A stretch of 64,000 bases of DNA from an uncultured bacterium (GCA_905215155.1 CAJMPJ010000010.1:23524-87523); one strand, 5' to 3'. Counted from the first letter of the stretch, positions 41,818 through 50,493 are shown. Numbers and translations: made by a program. Notes: generated from the letters alone by a model not told the origin.

Positions 41818-43224
41818 TTAGATATTTTTTAATATACTTCTAGCTACACTGATCCCATTGGCAGAAGCCTGCTGGAGTCCGCGGGTGACGGATGCACCGT
41901 CGCCGATGGCCCGAAGTCCTTCTACGCTGGTTTCAAAGTCCGGGTTTACCACTACTTTATTGGAATAGAATTTTACCTCTACCCCGTATAATAAGGTTTC
42001 GTCGCTGGCAATTCCGGGGGTTACTTTATCCAGGGCCAGAAGCATTTCTTTTATGTCAACCATGATGCGGTGGGGGAATACTAAGGATAAGTCTCCGGGT
42101 ACGGCATCTTTTAGGGTTGGGATTAAGTTGTTGCGGCATAACCGTTCTTCTGTGGTACGGCGGCCTCTTTGAAAATCGCCGAAGGTCTGTACCAGGATTC
42201 GTCCGTCGCAGAGCATGTTGCTGAGCTGGGCGATATGTTTGCCGTATTCGATGGGGGTCTTAAAGGGTTTTGTAAAGTTTTTGGATACCAGGATTGCAAA
42301 GTTGGTGTTGTTTGTCTTGTATTCCTGTGATTTGTAGGCGTGACCGTTGACAACGGCCAGACCGTTTTCGTAGTATTCGGTTGCAACTTCACCGGAAGGA
42401 TTGGTACAGAAGGTGCGGACCTTATCGTCAAAGGTAGGGGTATAATAAACAAGCTTGGCTTCGTATAAGTTCTTATTTAAGAAATCCATGACTTCATCAC
42501 GGACCTCCACACGAACTCCGATATCAACGGTTCCAACTTGTGTTTCAATGCTGTGGCTATTGCAGATATGGCTGAACCAGTCGGAGCCTTCCCGCCCGAT
42601 GGCAGAAACGATCTCCTTTGCATAAAAGGTTTCTTCCTTATCGGTAACGACACCCTTTGCTTTATTTCCTTCAATGAGGATGTCTTTTACCATGGTGTTA
42701 AATTCCATTTCAACGCCTTTTGCCAGCAAATGTTCCTGAAGACGGGTATAGATTTTATAGCCCTCTTCGGTGCCTAAGTGACGGATGGGGCATTCGATCA
42801 GTTTTAAATTGGCATTGATGGCTTTCCGGCGGATTTCTTCGATTTCCTTCTGTTTATCCACGCCGTAGACATTTTCATCTGCGCCGAATTTTAAATAGAT
42901 GTTGTCGGATTCTTTTAACAGCTCCACAGTCTTATCATACCCTAAAATCTCCGGCAGGTTTCCTCCTACATCCGGGGATAAAGACAGCTTTCCGTCAGAA
43001 AATGCTCCGGCTCCCGCAAAGCCTGTGGTAATAGAGCAGGGTTTACAGCCGACACACACATTGGTGGTACGCTTTGGGCATTTCCGTTTTTCAATGGGAC
43101 GGCCCTTTTCAATCATAAGAATCTTGAGTTCCGGTTTCTTTTCAATCAGTTCATAGGCACAGAAAATGCCGGAGGGGCCTGCACCAATGATGATCACATC
43201 GTATTTTTTGTTAGCATCCTTCAT
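41818..43224 (-). CDS. FAD-dependent NAD(P)/FAD oxidoreductase
   Basis: A 468-residue flavoprotein with an N-terminal Rossmann FAD motif (DVIIIGAGPSGIFCAYEL), then a cysteine-rich CPKRTTNVCVGCKPC segment near residue 55, and the C-terminal FAD motif GLRAIGDGASVTRGLQQASANG. The cysteine segment and overall layout fit the HI0933/BaiN-like and YtfP-related uncharacterised dehydrogenases seen across anaerobes. Reaction and substrate are unknown. The start is ATG 43224, at proper distance from AAAGGAG; in-frame GTG and ATG codons lie just upstream. Confidence 0.85.
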   Translation of the reverse strand: MKDANKKYDVIIIGAGPSGIFCAYELIEKKPELKILMIEKGRPIEKRKCPKRTTNVCVGCKPCSITTGFAGAGAFSDGKLSLSPDVGGNLPEILGYDKTVELLKESDNIYLKFGADENVYGVDKQKEIEEIRRKAINANLKLIECPIRHLGTEEGYKIYTRLQEHLLAKGVEMEFNTMVKDILIEGNKAKGVVTDKEETFYAKEIVSAIGREGSDWFSHICNSHSIETQVGTVDIGVRVEVRDEVMDFLNKNLYEAKLVYYTPTFDDKVRTFCTNPSGEVATEYYENGLAVVNGHAYKSQEYKTNNTNFAILVSKNFTKPFKTPIEYGKHIAQLSNMLCDGRILVQTFGDFQRGRRTTEERLCRNNLIPTLKDAVPGDLSLVFPHRIMVDIKEMLLALDKVTPGIASDETLLYGVEVKFYSNKVVVNPDFETSVEGLRAIGDGASVTRGLQQASANGISVARSILKNI

Positions 43225-43409
43225 GAACATCACTCCTTTTTCCTTTTAACCCTATAGTAAACCAGTTTTGCAGTAGGCAGAAATGCTCCGTCAAATTAAA
43301 AATTACATAAGCGCAGCGGTTTCATTCTATCATAACGGGCAGACTGATGGCAAGGGATTCACTTTAAAACCTTTACTTCTTCCTGGCAAACTGTTAAAAT
43401 GGGAGAAAC

Positions 43410-43446
43410 AGCGTTAGATCCCCAACCAGGAAAATCTAACGCTTTT
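43410..43446. terminator. Hairpin between the divergent FAD dehydrogenase and pth genes
   Basis: A 10-bp perfect stem AGCGTTAGAT / ATCTAACGCT with a 13-nt loop followed by TTTTC. It lies upstream of pth, so it may be the end of a short unannotated transcript or an attenuator. No peptide frame explains it. Confidence 0.45.
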
Positions 43447-43518
43447 CAGGCGTTTTAAAGCCGGGAAAGTCATGAATCATAACAGCAGTTAATATAGAGA
43501 ATAATAAGGAGAATTGTC

Positions 43519-44085
43519 ATGTTTATCATTGCAGGATTAGGGAATCCAACCAGGGAATATGAAAAGACCAGACATAACGCAGGCTTTGAGGTCATTGATG
43601 TTTTGGCAGACAAACTGGGAATCAGGGTAACGGATAAAAAGCACAGGGCTTATTGCGGTATGGGAATGATTGGTATGGAAAAGGTAATCCTGTCAAAGCC
43701 TCAGACCTTTATGAATTTGAGCGGGGAAAGCATCGGTGCCATGGCTGATTTTTATAAGGTTGATCCAAAACAGATTATTGTCATCTGTGATGACATCAAT
43801 CTGCCGGAGGGTCAGCTGAGAATCCGGACGAAGGGCAGTGCCGGAGGCCATAATGGGCTTAAAGATATTATAAACCATCTGGGAACCCAGGAATTTTTGA
43901 GAATCCGGGTGGGAGTCGGTGAAAAGCCAAAGGAAATGGATTTGGCGGACTATGTTTTGGGACGTTTTCCAAAGGAACAGGAAGCTCTTATGGAGGACGC
44001 ATACAAAGAGGCGGCAGAAGCAGCCATTATGATGGTCACAGATGGAGCGGATATGGCAATGAATCATTTTAACAGGAAGAAATAA
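43519..44085 (+). CDS. pth: Peptidyl-tRNA hydrolase
   Basis: A 188-residue Pth. Family motifs are MFIIAGLGNPTREYEKTRHNAGF (segment), the catalytic His in TRHNAGF, KPQTFMNLSGESI, and SAGGHNGLKDI. It releases stalled peptidyl-tRNAs. It is followed after 9 bp by mfd, the gene order known from many Firmicutes (spoVC-mfd in Bacillus). Confidence 0.97.
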   Translation: MFIIAGLGNPTREYEKTRHNAGFEVIDVLADKLGIRVTDKKHRAYCGMGMIGMEKVILSKPQTFMNLSGESIGAMADFYKVDPKQIIVICDDINLPEGQLRIRTKGSAGGHNGLKDIINHLGTQEFLRIRVGVGEKPKEMDLADYVLGRFPKEQEALMEDAYKEAAEAAIMMVTDGADMAMNHFNRKK

Positions 44086-44094
44086 GGAGACTTC

Positions 44095-47000
44095 ATGAGC
44101 GGACTATTTGAAAAACCATTGAGAGAGCTAAAGGATTTTGAAGACCTCTTAAAAGATCTGGAAAAAAAAGCCGGACCGGTAGCGGCAAGCGGCTGCATGG
44201 ATTCTCAGAAGGTTCATTTGATGTACGAAGCGGCAAAGCACACAGGTCGAAAGCTGGTGGTGACTTATGACGATACCAGAGCCAGGGAAATCTATGAGGA
44301 TCTAAGTTTTTTTGATTCAAACGTATGGCTGTATCCGGCCAGAGACTTACTGTTTTTCAACGCCGACATCCATGGAAACCTTCTTACCAAGCAGCGTATG
44401 ACCGTTTTCCGCCGTCTGATGGAAGGGTCATCAGGCTGGGTGGTCACCACCATGGATGGCCTGATGGATCATCTGCTCCCCCTTAAATACTTAAAAGAGC
44501 AGGTGCTGTCCGTAAAAAGCGGTCAGATCATTGAAGTGGAAAAATGGAAGAAGCATCTGGCAGAGCTTGGGTACGAGCGTATGGCCCAGGTAGATGGCAT
44601 GGGGCAGTTTTCCATACGCGGCGGCATCATTGATATATTCCCTCTGACAGAAGAGCTTCCGGTGCGGATCGAGCTTTGGGATGATGAGGTGGACTCCATT
44701 CGGACCTTTGATATTGAAAGCCAGAGGTCCATGGACCAGCTGGAGGAGGTATTGATTTATCCGGCCACAGAGATGGTGCTGACCAAAGACCGGATTGAAG
44801 AGGGAATGGAAGCCATCTTAAAGGAAGTAAAAAAATACGAAAAGGATTTACGGGGACAGTCAAAGATCGAAGAGGCAGCCAGAATCCGTTCCATTGTAAA
44901 TGAACTTTTGGAAGGGTTAAAGGAAGGATATAAGCAGCAGGGACTAGATGGCTACATCCATTATTTCTGTCCGGACAGTGTTTCCTTTCTCGACTATTTT
45001 AATAAAGATGACACGATTCTATTTTTAGACGAACCGGAACGCTTAAAGGAAAAAGGGGAAACGGTAGAAGCGGAATTTAAGGAAAGCATGATCCACCGTT
45101 TAAGTAACGGCTATCTGCTTCCGGGACAGACCGGCCTTCTTTTTTCCGCCAAAGAGATGTTGGCCAGGGTCCAGACCAGGACGGCAGTCTATTTGACCGG
45201 TCTGGAACAGAAGCTGGCCGGATTTACGGTCAGGAACCGTTACAGCTTTCAGGTAAAGAACGTAAGTGTGTACCAGAATGGCTTTGAACTGCTGATCAAA
45301 GATTTAACCAGATGGAAAAAGGACGGCTACCGGGTTATTCTTTTATCCGCCTCAAGGACCAGGGCCAGCCGCCTTGCCGGTGATTTAAGGGAGTATGACT
45401 TACGTGCCTACTGCCCGGATGACGGGGGCGAAGGGCATGAAGTAAAGCCGGGAGAGATTCTTGTCACATACGGAAAGCTGCACCGGGGCTTTGAATATCC
45501 GCTGATTAAATTCATCGTCATCACCGAAGGCGATATGTTTGGCGGGGAAAAGAAAAAGCGCAAACGGAAAAAGGCGGTCTACGAAGGAACCAAGATCCAG
45601 AATTTTTCCGATCTTTCCATCGGGGATTATGTGGTTCATGAAGACCACGGTCTTGGGGTCTACCGCGGAATCGAAAAGATTGAGCAGGATGGAGTCATTA
45701 AGGATTATCTAAAGGTTGAGTACGCGGATAACGGCAATTTATATCTTCCGGCGACCAGACTTGACGGCATCCAGAAATATGCGGGAGCAGAGGCAAAAAA
45801 GCCAAAATTGAACCGCTTGGGCGGAGACCAGTGGAACAAGACAAAGACCAGGGTAAAAGGTGCGGTAAAAGAGATCGCAAAAGATCTGGTCATGCTGTAC
45901 GCCACAAGGCAGCAGACCCAAGGGTTCCAGTATGGGCCAGATACGGTCTGGCAGAAGGAATTTGAAGAGATGTTTCCTTATGAGGAGACAGAGGATCAGT
46001 GGGAGGCCATCGAAGCCACCAAAAAGGATATGGAAAGCAAAAAGATCATGGACCGCCTGATCTGCGGGGATGTAGGCTACGGAAAGACCGAAATTGCATT
46101 GAGAGCCGCATTTAAAGCGGTCCAGGATGGCAAGCAGGTGGTTTATCTGGTGCCCACCACCATTTTGGCCCAGCAGCATTATAATACCTTTGCCCAGCGG
46201 GTCAAGGATTTCCCGGTCCGGGTGGATTTGATGTCCAGGTTCCGAACACCGGGCCAGATCAAAAAGACGGTGGAGGATCTAAGCCGGGGTCTGGTGGATA
46301 TTGTGATCGGAACCCACCGGGTGCTGTCAAAGGATGTGAAGTTTAAGGATCTGGGACTCCTTATTATTGACGAGGAACAGCGGTTCGGGGTAACACACAA
46401 GGAAAAAATCAAACAGCTGAAGGATAATATCGACGTCCTGACCCTGACAGCCACTCCCATTCCAAGAACTCTGCATATGAGTCTGGTGGGAATCCGGGAT
46501 ATGAGCGTGCTGGAGGAACCTCCGGTAGACCGTATGCCCATCCAGACCTATGTGATGGAACACAACGATGAGATGGTAAGGGAGGCGATTCACCGGGAGC
46601 TTTCCAGGGGAGGACAGGTTTATTATGTATATAACCGGGTCAGCAACATTGATGAGGTGGCAAACCACATCGCAAAGCTGGTGCCGGAGGCCAGCGTCAC
46701 CTTCGCTCATGGACAGATGAATGAGCATGAGCTGGAAAAAATCATGTTTGATTTTGTAAATGGGGAAATTGATGTGTTAGTCTGCACCACCATCATTGAG
46801 ACCGGACTTGATATTCCCAATGCCAACACCATGATCATTCAGGATGCAGACCGCATGGGACTTTCCCAGCTGTACCAGCTTCGGGGCCGGGTGGGGCGTT
46901 CCAGCCGCATCTCGTATGCGTTTCTTATGTACAAACGGGATAAGATGTTAAAGGAAGAGGCGGAAAAGCGTCTTCAGGCGATCCGGGAATTTACCGAACT

Positions 47001-47631
47001 TGGTTCCGGCATCAAGATTGCCATGCGGGATTTAGAGATCCGGGGAGCCGGAAATGTTCTTGGAGCGGAGCAGCACGGACACATGGAGGCCGTGGGATAT
47101 GATCTTTACTGTAAGCTCTTAAACCAGGCGGTTTTAGAGTTAAAAGGAGAACGCAAAGAAGAGGAAACTTACACGACTGTGGTGGACTGCGACACCGATG
47201 CTTACATTCCCACTTCCTATATTAAGAATGAATATCAAAAGCTTGATATTTACAAGCGCATTTCCGGGATTGAGAGTGAAGATGAATACATGGATATGCA
47301 GGATGAACTGATGGACCGTTTTGGAGATATTCCAAAGCCGGTTGACAACCTTTTAAAGGTGGCGGAATTAAAGGCACTGGCACACAGCGCCTATGTGACT
47401 GAAGTGAATATCAACCGCCAGGAGATCCGGCTGACCATGTATAAGAATGCAAAGCTGAAAGCAGAAGGAATTCCAAAGATCGTGGAGCAGTACCGCGGAG
47501 ATTTAAAGTTCCTCGCAGGAGAAGAACCCAGGTTTACCTACCTGGACCGTAAAAAGAACGCATCTACCGATGTCATGATCAGCCAGGCAAAAAAGATTCT
47601 GAAACAAATTGGCGAATTGTGCGAAAAATAG
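44095..47631 (+). CDS. mfd: Transcription-repair coupling factor
   Basis: A 1178-residue Mfd of normal length. In order: UvrB-homology domain (residues 1-350), the RNA polymerase-interacting CarD-like domain (IGDYVVHEDHGLGVYRGIEK), the RecG-like translocase with Walker A (ICGDVGYGKTEIALRAAF), the DEEQ box (LLIIDEEQRFG), motif III LTATPIPRTLH, motif VI QLRGRVGRS, and a C-terminal autoinhibitory TRCF domain. It removes stalled RNA polymerase and recruits UvrA for repair. Confidence 0.97.
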   Translation: MSGLFEKPLRELKDFEDLLKDLEKKAGPVAASGCMDSQKVHLMYEAAKHTGRKLVVTYDDTRAREIYEDLSFFDSNVWLYPARDLLFFNADIHGNLLTKQRMTVFRRLMEGSSGWVVTTMDGLMDHLLPLKYLKEQVLSVKSGQIIEVEKWKKHLAELGYERMAQVDGMGQFSIRGGIIDIFPLTEELPVRIELWDDEVDSIRTFDIESQRSMDQLEEVLIYPATEMVLTKDRIEEGMEAILKEVKKYEKDLRGQSKIEEAARIRSIVNELLEGLKEGYKQQGLDGYIHYFCPDSVSFLDYFNKDDTILFLDEPERLKEKGETVEAEFKESMIHRLSNGYLLPGQTGLLFSAKEMLARVQTRTAVYLTGLEQKLAGFTVRNRYSFQVKNVSVYQNGFELLIKDLTRWKKDGYRVILLSASRTRASRLAGDLREYDLRAYCPDDGGEGHEVKPGEILVTYGKLHRGFEYPLIKFIVITEGDMFGGEKKKRKRKKAVYEGTKIQNFSDLSIGDYVVHEDHGLGVYRGIEKIEQDGVIKDYLKVEYADNGNLYLPATRLDGIQKYAGAEAKKPKLNRLGGDQWNKTKTRVKGAVKEIAKDLVMLYATRQQTQGFQYGPDTVWQKEFEEMFPYEETEDQWEAIEATKKDMESKKIMDRLICGDVGYGKTEIALRAAFKAVQDGKQVVYLVPTTILAQQHYNTFAQRVKDFPVRVDLMSRFRTPGQIKKTVEDLSRGLVDIVIGTHRVLSKDVKFKDLGLLIIDEEQRFGVTHKEKIKQLKDNIDVLTLTATPIPRTLHMSLVGIRDMSVLEEPPVDRMPIQTYVMEHNDEMVREAIHRELSRGGQVYYVYNRVSNIDEVANHIAKLVPEASVTFAHGQMNEHELEKIMFDFVNGEIDVLVCTTIIETGLDIPNANTMIIQDADRMGLSQLYQLRGRVGRSSRISYAFLMYKRDKMLKEEAEKRLQAIREFTELGSGIKIAMRDLEIRGAGNVLGAEQHGHMEAVGYDLYCKLLNQAVLELKGERKEEETYTTVVDCDTDAYIPTSYIKNEYQKLDIYKRISGIESEDEYMDMQDELMDRFGDIPKPVDNLLKVAELKALAHSAYVTEVNINRQEIRLTMYKNAKLKAEGIPKIVEQYRGDLKFLAGEEPRFTYLDRKKNASTDVMISQAKKILKQIGELCEK

Positions 47632-47671
47632 GAAAAATTGAAAAGTTTAACTAAAATAAAACCTTGCTTTG

Positions 47672-47700
47672 TTGATTTTTTATGCGTTTTGCGATATACT
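47672..47700 (+). promoter_or_regulatory. Sigma-A-type promoter upstream of the 61-residue ORF
   Basis: TTGATT (47672-47677), a 17-bp spacer and TATACT (47695-47700). It lies 75 bp before the small gene at 47776. Confidence 0.7.
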
Positions 47701-47775
47701 AATTGTAGAAGAAGGAATTGAGTCCCAGATGCTTTCTTTACTTCAAAATCTTTGTTTCGGAGAAAGGTGGTAGCT

Positions 47776-47961
47776 ATGGACGTTTTAAGTATGTATCTTC
47801 TGCAAAGAGTATCAGATGAGTTGACGATTCAGCGGAATGGCTCTTTTGAAAACAGATTTGTATCTCCCATTCCGGATAATGCAGCTGCAAGGGCGGCTCA
47901 TGAGAGATATTTGACTACTTCCAAGGAAGTTTCTCATCGCGTCAGACAAGGTGACTTTTGA
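47776..47961 (+). CDS. Small hypothetical protein (61 aa)
   Basis: A 61-residue protein beginning MDVLSMYLLQRVSDELTIQR. It is mostly helical at the N-terminus and ends in a basic, polar tail (ERYLTTSKEVSHRVRQGDF). It has its own promoter, an AAAGGTGG ribosome site and a strong terminator after it, so it is very probably a real single-gene unit between mfd and spoVT. I do not recognise the family. An ATG at 47752 lies upstream but without a ribosome site. Confidence 0.65.
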   Translation: MDVLSMYLLQRVSDELTIQRNGSFENRFVSPIPDNAAARAAHERYLTTSKEVSHRVRQGDF

Positions 47962-48014
47962 TCTGGGGTACTGACAATTCCACTTCTTCTTATTTTATAC
48001 GAACTTTAATATAA

Positions 48015-48055
48015 AAATCAGGGTCCAGCTCTTAAAAAAGGGCGGACCCTGATTT
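48015..48055 (+). terminator. Strong intrinsic terminator
   Basis: A 12-bp perfect stem AAATCAGGGTCC / GGACCCTGATTT after the 61-residue ORF. It has A/T tails on both sides. Confidence 0.88.
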
Positions 48056-48062
48056 AAAATTT

Positions 48063-48091
48063 TGGGAAAAATGGCAGGCTCAAGTATAATC
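48063..48091 (+). promoter_or_regulatory. Candidate promoter of spoVT
   Basis: TTGGGA (48063-48068), a 17-bp spacer and TATAAT (48086-48091), a sigma-A-like arrangement 65 bp before spoVT. In Bacillus spoVT is read by sigma-G; I see no clear sigma-G match here, so the true sigma factor is open. Confidence 0.45.
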
Positions 48092-48155
48092 TTCCGCATT
48101 CGTAGCAAAATAATAACAGTGATATTAAATTGCACAAGATGGAGGAATTTTAATT

Positions 48156-48704
48156 ATGAAAGCAACTGGTATTGTAAGAAGAATTGATGACCTGGGCCGG
48201 GTAGTTATACCAAAAGAAATCAGAAGGACACTCCGCTTAAGAGAAGGAACTCCGCTTGAGATATTTACTGACAGAGAAGGAGAGATTATTCTAAAGAAAT
48301 ATTCCCCCATGGTCGAACTGACTGCTTTTGCCTCCCAGTATGCAGAAGCAATGGCTCAGACTACAGGACTGACGGTTTGTGTCAGTGACAGAGATCAGAT
48401 CATAGCAGTAGCAGGCGGTTCTAAAAAAGAACTGCTTCAAAAAACCATCAGCAAACAGCTGGAAAACATTATCAATGAGCGTTCCGTTGTTGTTGCTGGT
48501 AAAGATGATAAAGGCTTCGTTGCGTTGACCGGTGAAACTTTAGAAGGGATCACTGCCCAGGTTGTGGCTCCCATTATATGTGAAGGTGATGCCATAGGAG
48601 CCGTAGCATTATTAAGCAGAGAACCAAGAGCCCGTTTTGGTGAGATGGAAACAAAGCTTGCAACCACAGCAGCCGGTTTCTTAGGCCGCCAGATGGAAGG
48701 ATAA
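48156..48704 (+). CDS. spoVT: Stage V sporulation protein T (AbrB-like regulator)
   Basis: A 182-residue forespore regulator. The N-terminal AbrB-type swapped-hairpin DNA-binding domain is MKATGIVRRIDDLGRVVIP-K-EIRRTLRLREG (in segments), and the C-terminal GAF-like domain covers about residues 55-180 (VVVAGKDDKGFVAL, ICEGDAIGAVALLS). It adjusts sigma-G gene expression during spore formation. A 47-codon acidic ORF follows 31 bp downstream. Confidence 0.96.
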   Translation: MKATGIVRRIDDLGRVVIPKEIRRTLRLREGTPLEIFTDREGEIILKKYSPMVELTAFASQYAEAMAQTTGLTVCVSDRDQIIAVAGGSKKELLQKTISKQLENIINERSVVVAGKDDKGFVALTGETLEGITAQVVAPIICEGDAIGAVALLSREPRARFGEMETKLATTAAGFLGRQMEG

Positions 48705-48735
48705 TGAAAGAAAACACAATCAGGAGGTGAAAAAT

Positions 48736-48879
48736 ATGAAGGTAATTGAACCGCAGGAAGATGATTACGGTGATGGTGATATCCCGGAAATTGATTATGA
48801 ACCATATGAGGACGGTTTTTATGTAGAACCATTGCCCGAATCTGAGCGTCCCAGAAGGGATGGGCCAGGAGGAAATTAG
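48736..48879 (+). CDS. Small acidic protein downstream of spoVT (47 aa)
   Basis: A 47-residue ORF with an excellent ribosome site (AGGAGGTGA, 48723-48731) 4-5 bp before its ATG. The protein begins MKVIEPQEDDYGDGDIPEID, is Asp/Glu/Tyr/Pro-rich, and ends in a short basic-glycine tail (RPRRDGPGG). It lies 31 bp after spoVT and before a terminator, so it is probably co-transcribed with it and expressed during sporulation. No known family; likely intrinsically disordered. Confidence 0.6.
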   Translation: MKVIEPQEDDYGDGDIPEIDYEPYEDGFYVEPLPESERPRRDGPGGN

Positions 48880-48957
48880 GAAAAGACAGCTGTCATGGAG
48901 ACGGAGAGTAAAACTGGACTCACTGGCGGCTGCCTTTTTACATAACAAAACAAAGAG

Positions 48958-49002
48958 AAAAAGCAACGCCTCCTTATGAATCTGGAAGGGTTGCTTTTTT
49001 TT
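48958..49002. terminator. Bidirectional terminator left of the invertible segment
   Basis: A stem AAAAAGCAAC / GTTGCTTTTT with T-runs on both strands. It ends the spoVT unit on the plus strand. It would also stop transcripts leaving the invertible segment leftward on the minus strand. Confidence 0.8.
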
Positions 49003-49020
49003 GTGTAATGTTTATTATCA

Positions 49021-49044
49021 TTCGCAGTATCTTTAATACTGTGT
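49021..49044 (+). repeat. Left 24-bp inverted repeat of the recombinase segment
   Basis: It begins TTCGCAGTAT and ends ATACTGTGT. The exact reverse complement lies at 50403-50426. Its centre is a small imperfect palindrome CAGTAT-N5-ATACTG, the arm-spacer-arm form of a tyrosine-recombinase core site. Confidence 0.92.
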
Positions 49045-49075
49045 CGCCGAAATTTTGTATAAATCGACATTTTTT

Positions 49076-49104
49076 ATTATACATCAACGGATTTTGAGTG
49101 TCAA
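49076..49104 (-). promoter_or_regulatory. Consensus outward-facing promoter inside the invertible segment
   Basis: On the minus strand TTGACA (49104-49099), exactly 17 bp, then TATAAT (49081-49076): a perfect match to the vegetative sigma-A consensus. It fires leftward through the left repeat toward the bidirectional terminator at 48958-49002. After inversion it would fire rightward through the right repeat toward the chemoreceptor gene with a leader of about 200 nt. Confidence 0.85.
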
Positions 49105-49206
49105 ATAAATCGTAATGCTCATGGTGTATGATAAAATGTGGTGATTATTTCGTTCTATTTCAATAATTTCGCCGTCAAAAATTTGTCTGATTGAAAGGAG
49201 CAATGC

Positions 49207-50379
49207 ATGTCACGAAGAGGAGAAAACATCTATAAGCGCAAGGATGGAAGGTGGGAAGGAAGAGTCTTGATGGACAGCGGAAAATACCGCTATCTCTATG
49301 CAAAAAGCTACAAAGAGGTAAAGGAAAGAATGCGGAGCTTTTTGGAGCAAAAAGAGAAACCAGCCAAAAAAAGCTTTGGCAAAGGAGCACGGTCCGCCCA
49401 ATTGTTTGAGGACTGGCTGATGGGAGATATCAAAACTCAGGTCAAGCCTTCCACCTATGAAAGCTATTATTGGAGCATTTGCAAGTATATTATCCCCTTT
49501 TTTCAGCGTCCGGGCAATGAACAACTGGATGAAGATTCTGTCACACGGTTTGTTAAGAGTATCAGAGAAGATGCTTCCATTCCCAATACCTCCGCGAAAA
49601 AAATTCTGTCCATCTTTAAAATCGCACTGAAAAGCGTTTTAAAACGCTCGCCCGAGTGTCTTTATCTTACGCAATTAATCATTTTTCCCAAAGCGGAAGA
49701 AAAGGAAGTGGAGATTTTCTCCATGAAGGAGCAGCGCATGATTGAATACGCGGCATTGCGCAGCGGGAATAAACGGGCGTTGGGAATCATTCTCTGTTTT
49801 TATACGGGTCTGCGTCTGGGAGAATTATGTGCATTGAAATGGAGTGATGTGGATCTGGAATCCGGAACGCTTTCTATCACCCACACGGTTTCACGAATAA
49901 AGAATTTTAAGCCGGATGGAAAGAAGACCATACTGTGTGTCGGAACTCCCAAAAGCAGAAAATCCATGCGCAGGATTCCGATTCCTGAGTTTTTGCTGAA
50001 CTTTACTATAACATGCGGCTTGTACATTCAAAAGGAGGACAATTATATTATGTCAGGGAAAAAAGAACCTTATGAGCCCCGCTGTGTACAAAAGCTGTAT
50101 AAGGAGATATTAAAACGTGCAGGAGTAAAAGAACGAAAGTTCCATGCGATCCGTCACACGTTTGCAACTAGAGCGCTGGAACTTGGTGTGGATGTCAAAA
50201 CGCTCAGTGAGATATTGGGACATTCCAATGTGGGGATCACGCTGAATGTCTATGTACATTCCCTTATGGAACATAAAAAAATTGCCATTGAAAAGTTTAA
50301 TGATATGCTGCTTACCGATACGGAATTTACAGATTTCGCCGTCAATTCTGCCGTCGCAATATCGGAACAAGCAAGGTAA
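49207..50379 (+). CDS. Tyrosine recombinase/integrase
   Basis: A 390-residue site-specific recombinase. The N-terminus (RRGENIYKRKDGRWEGRV) is the arm-type DNA-binding module found in Tn916-like integrases. A SAM-like core-binding domain follows at about 65-155, then the catalytic domain with Arg203 (TGLRLGELCALKW), a Lys region (TPKSRKSMRRIPI), His313 and Arg316 (HAIRHTFATRALELG), His339 (GHSNVGIT) and the nucleophile Tyr349 (LNVYVHS). All catalytic residues are present, so it should be active. GAAAGGAG precedes ATG 49207. Lying inside perfect inverted repeats with no excisionase or cargo, it probably inverts its own segment. Confidence 0.94.
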   Translation: MSRRGENIYKRKDGRWEGRVLMDSGKYRYLYAKSYKEVKERMRSFLEQKEKPAKKSFGKGARSAQLFEDWLMGDIKTQVKPSTYESYYWSICKYIIPFFQRPGNEQLDEDSVTRFVKSIREDASIPNTSAKKILSIFKIALKSVLKRSPECLYLTQLIIFPKAEEKEVEIFSMKEQRMIEYAALRSGNKRALGIILCFYTGLRLGELCALKWSDVDLESGTLSITHTVSRIKNFKPDGKKTILCVGTPKSRKSMRRIPIPEFLLNFTITCGLYIQKEDNYIMSGKKEPYEPRCVQKLYKEILKRAGVKERKFHAIRHTFATRALELGVDVKTLSEILGHSNVGITLNVYVHSLMEHKKIAIEKFNDMLLTDTEFTDFAVNSAVAISEQAR

Positions 50380-50402
50380 ATCCAGTGTTTTTTTCACATG
50401 AT

Positions 50403-50426
50403 ACACAGTATTAAAGATACTGCGAA
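50403..50426 (-). repeat. Right 24-bp inverted repeat of the recombinase segment
   Basis: The exact reverse complement of 49021-49044. It starts 23 bp after the recombinase stop codon and 155 bp before the chemoreceptor start. Confidence 0.92.
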
Positions 50427-50493
50427 CCAAGCATCCAACTTCTATAAAGACAATAATTCCCCCCAAATTGCCATTTTATGCATGATTGAAGGG

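Larger units (their letters stand above)
49021..50426. mobile_element. Putative invertible DNA segment with its own tyrosine recombinase
   Basis: A 1406-bp segment bounded by perfect 24-bp inverted repeats. It contains just one gene, a tyrosine recombinase, plus a 160-bp control region at its left end with a consensus promoter facing outward. Inverted, not direct, repeats point to inversion of the segment and not excision. It carries no other cargo, so an ordinary prophage or conjugative element is unlikely. The flank to the right is a chemoreceptor gene. Inversion itself is inferred. Confidence 0.7.

Noticed and set aside
49021..50426. Prophage or conjugative element remnant bounded by attachment sites
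   Set aside because: Integration leaves direct repeats, not inverted ones. No excisionase, relaxase, phage or cargo gene is present, and no tRNA gene is next to it.
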